In this document: one piece after another, positions 18,320 through 25,323 of the stretch | Layout of the letters: each line of letters begins with the position of its first letter | How positions within the stretch are numbered: position 1 is the stretch's first letter | Assembly: GCA_033812795.1 (NCBI GenBank) | Contig: JAPXSY010000001.1 | Coordinates: forward strand, 62,001-126,000 | DNA from: JAPXSY01 sp033812795 | Lineage (GTDB): Bacteria; Verrucomicrobiota; Kiritimatiellia; RFP12; UBA1067 | Length of the DNA: 64,000 bases | Direction of reading: 5' to 3' | Program-made: the position numbers and the translations under genes | Notes under the pieces: generated by a model | Database searches by the model: none | What the model saw: the letters and a program-made list of their open reading frames with translations, nothing else | Told to the model about the DNA's origin: nothing

Positions 18320-18940
18320 ATGAGCGCAAAAATGCCGGATGCGACGGATTCTAAAGAGGCTAAGCAGTCGATCTGCGACGCGATGCGCGAAAAGCGCCGT
18401 GCCGTGAGCCAAGAGACGCGGCGCGAAGCCGGACGCGCCATTTGCGAGCGGGTGATCGGCCCGCCACTCAATCTGCTGATGCGCACATGGCGCATCTGCA
18501 TCTATCTCAGCACGCGTAACGAAATCCCGACACGCTATATCGCGCGAGAGATCTGGAATGCCGGACGCGAGGTGTGTGTGCCGGCTTGGAGCACCTCTGA
18601 AAACGGGTATCGGCTGTACGCGATCGATCCCGCGATGCGCCTGATCTCCGGCCATCACGGCGTCCGCGAGCCGGAGGTGCGCATTCCCGTGATGCCGTGG
18701 GATGTGCAGGTGTTTATCGTGCCGGGGCTGGTGTTTGACACGCGCGGCGGGCGCTTAGGGTATGGTGCAGGATACTATGACCGGATTCTGGCCCAGGCGC
18801 CCCGCAGCGCGCTCAAAATCGCGGTCTGTTATGACTGGCAGGTGATCGACACCCCCCTGCCCCAGAAACCGCACGACATCCCCATGGACTGGATCGTGAC
18901 GGAACAGCGGGCTCTCCGCTGCGAAACGGAGCCAACATGA
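18320..18940 (+). CDS. 5-formyltetrahydrofolate cyclo-ligase
   Basis: A 206-residue MTHFS/YgfA-family protein that converts 5-formyl-THF to 5,10-methenyl-THF with ATP. Seen: the N-terminal basic helix with REKRRAVSQETRRE, the YLSTRNEIPT strand, and the signature GGRLGYGAGYYDR near residue 150 with the following conserved loop. The ATG at 18320 has a modest GAGAAAG upstream. It is downstream of fhs on the same strand, separated only by the inserted palindromic element, so the two were probably one operon. The stop overlaps the start of the next gene (ATGA). Confidence 0.9.
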   Translation: MSAKMPDATDSKEAKQSICDAMREKRRAVSQETRREAGRAICERVIGPPLNLLMRTWRICIYLSTRNEIPTRYIAREIWNAGREVCVPAWSTSENGYRLYAIDPAMRLISGHHGVREPEVRIPVMPWDVQVFIVPGLVFDTRGGRLGYGAGYYDRILAQAPRSALKIAVCYDWQVIDTPLPQKPHDIPMDWIVTEQRALRCETEPT

Positions 18941-19728
18941 ACCATATCGTCGCCAGCTGGTTGATCATGGCTGTCACCGCATTCACATCTTTCGCACAGC
19001 AGGGCACGTCCACCTCGTTCTCGAATGTGACAGACGACACACCAAAGGCTGACCCAAGCCAGGCTCGCAAAGAAACAACCCGCCTCATTGTTCCGGACGA
19101 TTTTCGATGGGAAATCCCGATTGTATCCGAGTCGAATTTGCCTGATTTGCCTCTCGGCAGGACCAACGAATTTTGGATATACACAAAGGCGATGTTTGAG
19201 GCTCCCCCAAACTCGCGTCTGTGGTTTATGCTCAACATACCCTGTGCGGGATTCGTGAAGGACAAGCTTAATTGGGCGGTGAACTGTTATTTCGTGCCTA
19301 CCAATATCTCCGACAGGTTATGTAGAGGCAACGCCGTACATCTCAATTCAAGAGACCATAGCCCAGAACAAGATCACTGCCAGAAAGGGTATTCGTTCGA
19401 TTACGGATACGTCTTGCCACCGGAGGAAAACTTCAAAAATCATGCCCCGCCAATTTTTATGCTTCCGTTCAGGATCCATGGGAATCTGGACGATCAGACT
19501 ATTGTCCAGATTGCAGACACCGTGCGCGAACTTGTCCAACGACCGACTTCATTATTACGCGAACTTGTCCGAGGACCGATTTCATCAATGCGCCTGCAAG
19601 AAGATGGGCGGGTAAAAGTTACGACAGCAACTTCGCGCGCCTTCCTTGCCGGACGAGGCATGGAATACATTCTGGAAAAGAGGGACGGAGCCTGGATTGT
19701 CGTAAAGACCTCGCATTGGGTTTCGTGA
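18937..19728 (+). CDS. secreted protein of unknown function, AT-richer than surroundings
   Basis: A 263-residue protein with a signal peptide (residues 1-20, cleavage after FAQ or nearby). No family is recognised. Codon use and base composition are visibly AT-richer than the folate genes before it, which hints at a more recent arrival. Residues about 195-217 hold an 11-residue direct repeat (RELVQRPTSLL / RELVRGPISSM) encoded by 33-bp repeats. The C-terminus (MEYILEKRDGAWIVVKTSHWVS) resembles the last strands of small NTF2-like or lipocalin-like domains, but this is weak. It is translationally coupled to the cyclo-ligase by an ATGA overlap. Confidence 0.7.
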   Translation: MNHIVASWLIMAVTAFTSFAQQGTSTSFSNVTDDTPKADPSQARKETTRLIVPDDFRWEIPIVSESNLPDLPLGRTNEFWIYTKAMFEAPPNSRLWFMLNIPCAGFVKDKLNWAVNCYFVPTNISDRLCRGNAVHLNSRDHSPEQDHCQKGYSFDYGYVLPPEENFKNHAPPIFMLPFRIHGNLDDQTIVQIADTVRELVQRPTSLLRELVRGPISSMRLQEDGRVKVTTATSRAFLAGRGMEYILEKRDGAWIVVKTSHWVS

Positions 19729-19814
19729 TTCCGATGACCAACCCTCTTTTATTTTGGTGTCATGAATTGTGAGACAAGGAGCCGCGTACCCGATTCGCGC
19801 AAAACGATCACAGG

Positions 19815-19842
19815 GCGGGCGAGGACGCCCGCGCTCCCGACT
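19815..19842. repeat. solitary arm of the GC-rich REP-like repeat
   Basis: GCGGGCGAGGACGCCCGCGC followed by TCCCGACT matches the right arm of the inner element at 18102-18242 almost exactly, but no partner arm is nearby. It lies in the 227-bp gap between two convergent genes. Confidence 0.8.
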
Positions 19843-19955
19843 CAGGAACCGATACCATTGACCTGAGGCGTCCCATACACCAGTGAAACGCCCATCCTCC
19901 TGTCCACTGCACAACAAAGTAATGCACGAATTAACTCATGCACGATCGTTCCTTC

Positions 19956-20879
19956 CTACGCCAGCGCCGCCTTGCAGAACGCGACGCAGCGGATGACCTC
20001 TTTTACCGCATCTGAACCTTGCGGAACCGGATATTCCAACTCGATGTCTGCGGGAATATTCAGCCGGGTGTCTTTCAGGTATTGCAGCGCCGCAACGATC
20101 GGTGTATCACCCTGACCGAACGGCATGTTGGGGCCCTTGCCCTTTTTGCGATCCTTGAGGTGCAGGCTGAGCAGACGGGTACGGTACTTTTCGATCACGG
20201 CCAGCACCGAATCCTCATTCGCCGCCGTATAGTGGCCAATGTCCAGATTGATCTTCAGCGCATTGCCGTACGAGAGGATCGGGCCGTCATAGGTTGTCGC
20301 ATTGATCTGCATATGGTTATGGAAACCGATCGCGATCCCGTGGCGGTCCGCGATCGGCCCCAACCGTTTGGCGGCCTCTTCGGAAATCTCACGCGTGATG
20401 CCGCAGGCACCGAGGGCCTTGGCCACGCGGAAATAGTATTCGATCTGCTCGTCCGACATCCCTGCATTACCGATGTCGCCAAACTTCACGATGTGGATCG
20501 CGACCCCCGCATCCTGATACAACTTGCGCAGTGCCTCGTACTTATCCATCGGCGCGGCGATCCGCCACTCCAACATAGCCCTGGCTTTCACCGGATCCTT
20601 CGCGTTACCCCCCGGAAACCCCGCGAAGGACTCCGCCGTGTTACCCATCAGTTCGATGGAATTGATGCCGCTGGCGACCACATGCCGCAACACGTCTTCG
20701 GCTTTGCCCGGCATCGACCGGTAACTGTAGGTGATCGTCCCGATCTGCACCCCGTTGATTTTCGAATCCGGCCTTCCCGCCGCGCCGAACGCGCGCCCCG
20801 GTATCGCCGTTGCCGCGCCCAGCGACATCGCCCCGCTCAAAAAGGCCCTGCGTGAAACACCCCTGCTCCGTATGCTCAT
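19956..20879 (-). CDS. Tat-exported sugar phosphate isomerase/epimerase-like protein
   Basis: A 307-residue xylose-isomerase-like TIM barrel with a twin-arginine signal (SRRAFLSGAMSLGAA, residues 8-22). Barrel marks include INSIELMG, IHIVKFGDI, IGFHNHM, LKINLDIGHY, LLSLHLKDRKKG and ADIELEYP, with the Glu, Asp, His and Glu positions of the divalent-metal site in the usual order. Members of this exported subgroup are common in PVC bacteria and act on sugars or sugar-like compounds; the substrate is unknown. GGGAGATGAA precedes the ATG. It starts the secreted-carbohydrate region. Confidence 0.85.
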   Translation of the reverse strand: MSIRSRGVSRRAFLSGAMSLGAATAIPGRAFGAAGRPDSKINGVQIGTITYSYRSMPGKAEDVLRHVVASGINSIELMGNTAESFAGFPGGNAKDPVKARAMLEWRIAAPMDKYEALRKLYQDAGVAIHIVKFGDIGNAGMSDEQIEYYFRVAKALGACGITREISEEAAKRLGPIADRHGIAIGFHNHMQINATTYDGPILSYGNALKINLDIGHYTAANEDSVLAVIEKYRTRLLSLHLKDRKKGKGPNMPFGQGDTPIVAALQYLKDTRLNIPADIELEYPVPQGSDAVKEVIRCVAFCKAALA

Positions 20880-21094
20880 TTCATCTCCCTCTCGTTCAAT
20901 CCTGAAACTCCGGACAACGGGCTTTCCGCATCCGCGGTTTCCGCCCTATCCCGAACATTCGGGTCATGTGCTGCCAGTATAGGATAAAGACGACCCAAAG
21001 GGCAATCCGGATTGAGAGCACCCATTCTCAACTCGACGTGCGCTTGAACACAAAACGTGTGGCTGGACGACAAGAAAAAGAACGACCATGACAC

Positions 21095-23620
21095 CTACTG
21101 AATGAATTTACCTGGAATCACCGTGAGCACCGTCAGCGGACGCGGCCCACCGAGGGTGTCGACCTTGGCATATACCCCAACACGCGGATGCGGATCCGAA
21201 AGACGTTTCACTTCAAGCTCGCCACCCCAGACGCGTCCCTCGCCATCCAAGCAGACGAGATCCATCGAAGAGGACCCGTTGATGCCAAACGGACACGGTG
21301 TGACGCGATCGACGTTGAACGACAACGTGACATCCTCACAGGGTTCAGCCAGGGTCAATGCGACACGCAAGCGGTCGCCAACACGGATCGTGCCGTTGGT
21401 CGACGTTGGCAGGACAGACAGCCGTATCGGCGGCGCTTCCGAAAAGCGAATATAGGAGAACGGCACGTGCATCGACTTGGCAGCGACTTGAACATACCCG
21501 TGGAGGGGTTTTTCGATCGCAACAAGCGGAATCGTGTAAAGTCCCGTCTGGCAACTGCGCACATTGCCGCAAAGCGCACCTGACGGATGCTTCAGAAGCC
21601 GGAGCCCCCAGTTCGAATAGCCGCGCTCCGTGACCTTGACAGCCGGTCGGGGAATCTCAAAGTCAATCCATTTCCATTTGGGATCAAACACGATCGCATG
21701 TGTGGCCCCCGAAGGCCCCAAGGAAAAGCTGCCATCATCGTAGCGCCTCACATCGATGTCTTTCGCATACCACTTCTCGCCACTCCAGACATTTGTGAAC
21801 GGGAGGTTTTCAGCATGAAAAAGACGCGAAGACCCTGTTGCAGTCTGGAAAGCCGAAACACGGACTTTTGCCGCCACGGGTTTATCAACCGGTTGCTGCA
21901 AATGCGGAAACTCGATTTCGTTCAACTCTACCTTGTCTTTGTGAAACGCGAAGCGGACCTTCACCGTGCGGACCGGACGATCAAAGGCAAACGCGATGCG
22001 TGATTCGCTCCGTTCGGTCGAACGCGGAACAAGGTCAACCCAGACACCTTTCTGACGCACCTTCACCGTTGTCTTTTCGAGATTCGCCCCGTAAAGCAGG
22101 ATGCGGTCAAATGTAATGGCACCTTTCGGAAAACTGATCTCATACCAAGGATCGCCGCGGAAGTGCTCGGTCAGATCGTCATACATGCCGTTGAAAAGCC
22201 CCGTCTGCATGCCGAGCGGCTTGGATGCCGCAAAGGACAGGTCGTCCACACGGCCAAGCAGCTGGTTATCGCGACGAACGCGTTCGTCTTCCAACCGCTT
22301 GACAAGCGCCTGCACTTCCGCATAGGTGGGCAATCCCCCATCCCGAGGAGTTGTAGTCGCGATGATCGTTTCAAACGGTTTCAGGCACAACGGAATGTTC
22401 CCCTCCGAAAGTCCGAACCGTCCCGTGCGCCACCTGCGCTTGCCACAGAATTCGCCGAACGATCCCTTCACCCCCTTTAGCTCGACCGCTTGAGGCTCGG
22501 CCGTGAAATTGACGACGGCAAACATCCGCTCGCCCCCCTTTTCCCAATAGGCCGCGCCATGCGTCTCGGTCTTGGCAAGCCGACGGCGCGCACCGAAAAG
22601 GAGCATGTCTTCAAGCGCCGCCGCGGATGAAAATGTATAGCGCACCCCCTCGTAAAGGCAGGGTCGCGTTGCGAGCGCTCTGGCGATGAACGGATAGATG
22701 GATTTCCCGCCTTCGATCAGAATGGCCCAGACACAGGCAACATACTCTTCGAAAGTCGGAGCGTCCCGAGATGTGCCGAATTTGTCATAGGCAAAGGCAC
22801 CCGGTGTACAGCCGATAAGCTTATCCGCACGATTCAGCGCCACAACACCCTCGACATAATTGCCAAACGTGCAGAGTTCCGTCCCGTAAACGCGCTTGCC
22901 CTCGGCATTGAAGCAGGGCGCGAGGTACGGATGCACCTCGACCATATCCGTGCACTCAATATAACGAAGCGCATCACGCGAGCAGATATTGACAACGTGA
23001 TACGGATCCCTCTCCTTAATGAACTGGTAGATGTAGCGGAGATAAGCGGGCGAGATACCGCGGCATTCTGGCTCATCACAAAGGTAATAGTAACCGAAGT
23101 CCTTGTCCTTCCACTCGTCAATCACCTTCGCGACAGCATCGAAGACGGGCTGCGATGGACGCTGGGCCTTCTTGCCTTCGCGTTCCTCGCTACCCGGCAC
23201 GAGCCGCCCGAATTCGATTCCGACGCCAGTCATTTCCCAAGTGCAACCGGGATCGTCCGTCTTCGTCAGGCGTTCAAGGTGCTGTTTCGAACACAGGTAG
23301 CCGACACCATACAGATTGCGCCGCAGACACGGCTTTCCATCCACGTAGAGGACGCCGTTCTCGATCCATGTCGTGCGACGCCCCGTCGCCTTCATGTGCG
23401 CCAGCATCTTTGCAGGCGTCTCGGGGCCGTAATAACGCTTCACAGGCGGTTTGTCGTTCGAGTCCTCCTTCGGCAGGACGGTCTCGCGCCCCGTTTCAAA
23501 CTTCACCATCTTACGCGTCTCTTCATCGACGTTCCACGCCTTCTTCTGCGCAGATCCGGCAACTGACGCACCGACCCAGAAAATGACCAAGGGCAAGAGA
23601 AGTTTTCTGTTTATATGCAC
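21095..23620 (-). CDS. secreted multidomain glycoside-hydrolase-like protein
   Basis: About 841 residues from the GTG at 23620, chosen because GAGGTG lies 5 bases upstream and a clean signal peptide (HINRKLLLPLVIFWVGASVAGSA) follows. The N-terminal half looks like a TIM barrel (YVDGKPCLRRNLYGVGY, YYYLCDEPECRG, MVEVHPYLAP, a catalytic-style acidic residue in DEPE). The middle has a discoidin-like beta sandwich (DRILLYGANLEKTTVKVRQ, VKVRFAFHKDKVELNEIEFP). No exact CAZy family is recognised. It lies 80 bases downstream of the GH28-like gene, with a 21-bp hairpin between, and is probably cotranscribed with it. Substrate is inferred to be a plant polysaccharide from context only. Confidence 0.72.
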   Translation of the reverse strand: MHINRKLLLPLVIFWVGASVAGSAQKKAWNVDEETRKMVKFETGRETVLPKEDSNDKPPVKRYYGPETPAKMLAHMKATGRRTTWIENGVLYVDGKPCLRRNLYGVGYLCSKQHLERLTKTDDPGCTWEMTGVGIEFGRLVPGSEEREGKKAQRPSQPVFDAVAKVIDEWKDKDFGYYYLCDEPECRGISPAYLRYIYQFIKERDPYHVVNICSRDALRYIECTDMVEVHPYLAPCFNAEGKRVYGTELCTFGNYVEGVVALNRADKLIGCTPGAFAYDKFGTSRDAPTFEEYVACVWAILIEGGKSIYPFIARALATRPCLYEGVRYTFSSAAALEDMLLFGARRRLAKTETHGAAYWEKGGERMFAVVNFTAEPQAVELKGVKGSFGEFCGKRRWRTGRFGLSEGNIPLCLKPFETIIATTTPRDGGLPTYAEVQALVKRLEDERVRRDNQLLGRVDDLSFAASKPLGMQTGLFNGMYDDLTEHFRGDPWYEISFPKGAITFDRILLYGANLEKTTVKVRQKGVWVDLVPRSTERSESRIAFAFDRPVRTVKVRFAFHKDKVELNEIEFPHLQQPVDKPVAAKVRVSAFQTATGSSRLFHAENLPFTNVWSGEKWYAKDIDVRRYDDGSFSLGPSGATHAIVFDPKWKWIDFEIPRPAVKVTERGYSNWGLRLLKHPSGALCGNVRSCQTGLYTIPLVAIEKPLHGYVQVAAKSMHVPFSYIRFSEAPPIRLSVLPTSTNGTIRVGDRLRVALTLAEPCEDVTLSFNVDRVTPCPFGINGSSSMDLVCLDGEGRVWGGELEVKRLSDPHPRVGVYAKVDTLGGPRPLTVLTVIPGKFIQ

Positions 23621-23642
23621 TTTCACCTCACATACGGCACTT

Positions 23643-23687
23643 CCCGCCAGCCAGCGGCCAGCGCAACGCTGGCCGCTGGCTGGCGGG
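23643..23687. repeat. perfect 21-bp inverted repeat between two genes
   Basis: CCCGCCAGCCAGCGGCCAGC+G and its exact complement are separated by CAA. There is no T-tract on the minus strand, so this is more like a REP/mRNA-stabilising hairpin than a terminator. It sits in the 80-base gap of a two-gene transcript. Confidence 0.9.
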
Positions 23688-23700
23688 CCTGTAAAAATGA

Positions 23701-24900
23701 TCAATTCGCCTGGCTTATCCGCAGATCGCCGTAGAACGTATCGGATAATTTCAACGTCTCGCCGTTTGCCAGAATTTTTTTCTCACCCTCGCGCAAAATC
23801 TCGGTCGGTCCCATCTTGCGGAAAAGAAAGACGGCGCGTTCCTTGTTCGGATCCAAATCGCGGCGATAACGGAAGTTGCGGAAGCGAACATTGTCACCGT
23901 TTGTCTCGTAGGTGACGACCTCGCGCTTGCCAGCAGTCGCTCCCCAGATTTCAAAGTTTTCGAAGGTGATGTCCTTCAGGTTCCCCACGCCATTCGGATG
24001 TTCACCGTCCTTGAAGATCGGGTGCGCGCAATAGCGCGCGGCGTCGAGATTAAGGCCGTGCATGCGGTAGCTGGCCGTGAAGTTTCGGAACGTGCAGCGC
24101 TCAATCGGCTGGTGCACCGACAGGAGACGGATCACCGTGAAGCAGTTCGTTGCCGTCACGTTTTCGACCGTGATGTCGCGAATCGGCAGCGCGACCTGGT
24201 CGCGGTTCCACGCGTAGAAGAAGACGTCGTCCGCATTGAGTGCGATGAGGTCGTCGCCCATGCCGCCCGTGTGCGCGACAATGCCCTTGACGTGTCCGCG
24301 CTCGCAACCGCCACCCATGTGGATCCCGTCCTGGCAAAACGGACGCCTCTCGCCGCCAATCCTAAGGTTCGTGATCTCGAAGTCCGTGACGCGGCCAAGC
24401 GAAAAATGGTAGGTGACAGAATCATAGGCGTGGAAGTTCTTCAGCGTCAGACGTCGCACGTTGTTGAAGTGGAAGAAAAGCCCGGCATGTTTCTCGTCCG
24501 GCGAAAAGGTCTTCCCGGGACGTTCGTCACAGTTGCCGTCCCACAGACCGCCTTCGATCGTGATGTCGGCATTGCCATTCTCATGGTCGGCATTGGACAC
24601 CACCCATTCGTGCGCATACCCGGCCTTGACGACGAAACGAGCTTCCTTGTCGGCGAGCAGTTTTGTGCCTGACGGCAACAACAGCATCGAACCGATGCAG
24701 TATTCACCCTTTGGGAAGTGAACATCACGCACGCCCTTTGCAAAGGCCGTCTGCAAAACTGCCGAAATGTCGCCCGTTCCGTCCGCCCGGCCTCCGATGT
24801 CGTTGATTTCTACCGCCTCCGAACGAGGGGCAAGCCATAATGGCACAATAAAAAACACGAAGAACAACATGCTCTTGCTTAATCTTTCACGTTTCTTCAT
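23701..24900 (-). CDS. secreted GH28-like right-handed beta-helix protein
   Basis: A 399-residue protein with a signal peptide (residues 1-29) and a pectin-lyase-type beta helix. The entry motif INDIGGRADGTGD is the usual start of GH28 and related helices; EGGLWDGN, QDGIHMGGG and GDDLIALNADD carry aspartates at the places where polygalacturonases have their catalytic Asp cluster. It probably cleaves a galacturonan or rhamnogalacturonan backbone outside the cell; the exact activity is not fixed by the motifs. AAGGGAAAAAAGA precedes the ATG. It heads a two-gene unit with the 21095 gene. Confidence 0.83.
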   Translation of the reverse strand: MKKRERLSKSMLFFVFFIVPLWLAPRSEAVEINDIGGRADGTGDISAVLQTAFAKGVRDVHFPKGEYCIGSMLLLPSGTKLLADKEARFVVKAGYAHEWVVSNADHENGNADITIEGGLWDGNCDERPGKTFSPDEKHAGLFFHFNNVRRLTLKNFHAYDSVTYHFSLGRVTDFEITNLRIGGERRPFCQDGIHMGGGCERGHVKGIVAHTGGMGDDLIALNADDVFFYAWNRDQVALPIRDITVENVTATNCFTVIRLLSVHQPIERCTFRNFTASYRMHGLNLDAARYCAHPIFKDGEHPNGVGNLKDITFENFEIWGATAGKREVVTYETNGDNVRFRNFRYRRDLDPNKERAVFLFRKMGPTEILREGEKKILANGETLKLSDTFYGDLRISQAN

Positions 24901-24976
24901 TCTTTTTTCCCTTTTCTCTTTTCTTGCATTGTCATTTTCTCGTTTAGAATCTCAACAACCTCCCTCAGTTAAGACG

Positions 24977-25004
24977 ATTATAGCAAACCATTGTCACGCC
25001 TCAA
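24977..25004 (-). promoter_or_regulatory. sigma-70-type promoter of the GH28-like gene
   Basis: Minus-strand TTGAGG (25004-24999) and a consensus TATAAT (24982-24977) with a 16-base spacer, about 77 bases upstream of the ATG at 24900. Confidence 0.55.
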
Positions 25005-25081
25005 GTAGATCGAGTAAATGAATACTGTGGCAGCGGATGCTGACCGTTATCGAGGGCGTTTCGCGTGACCGTACGTAAAAC

Positions 25082-25112
25082 AAAAAAGCCAATAAAACCG
25101 AGGCTTTATTGG
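25082..25112 (-). terminator. rho-independent terminator after the tRNA
   Basis: On the minus strand CCAATAAA and TTTATTGG form a stem around an 8-base loop, followed by CTTTTTTG. It starts 10 bases downstream of the tRNA 3' end. Confidence 0.75.
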
Positions 25113-25121
25113 TCTTCAAGA

Positions 25122-25197
25122 TGGTGGCGGGTGAGGGTCACGATCCCCCGACCTGCGGATTATGATTCCGATGCTCTACCAACTGAGCTAACCCGCC
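25122..25197 (-). tRNA. tRNA with CAT anticodon (elongator Met or Ile2)
   Basis: A 76-base cloverleaf with paired acceptor arm GGCGGGT/ACCCGCC, A73 and encoded CCA. D loop AGTTGGTA is standard. The anticodon loop is ATCATAA, giving anticodon CAU. G1-C72 is paired, so it is not the initiator. Elongator Met and lysidine-modified Ile(CAU) cannot be separated here. Oddities: a T-C mismatch at 27-43, and a T loop ATCGTGA with A54 and T58 instead of T54 and A58. Confidence 0.9.
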
Positions 25198-25211
25198 AAA
25201 AACGTGAGGGC

Positions 25212-25240
25212 ACTATACAGAATCCGTCCGGCACTGTCAA
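25212..25240 (-). promoter_or_regulatory. strong sigma-70 promoter of the tRNA
   Basis: Minus-strand TTGACA (25240-25235) and TATAGT (25217-25212) with a 17-base spacer, ending 14 bases before the tRNA 5' end. Confidence 0.85.
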
Positions 25241-25323
25241 CGCTAACCGAGATTTTTGGACTTTCCCGCGGTATGTCGTCGTCATGGACACCGTGGCAGA
25301 ATCGGCTCCATGAGAGCGGCATC

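Noticed and set aside
25122..25197. Initiator tRNA-fMet
   Set aside because: G1-C72 is paired and the anticodon stem lacks the three consecutive G-C pairs of the initiator.
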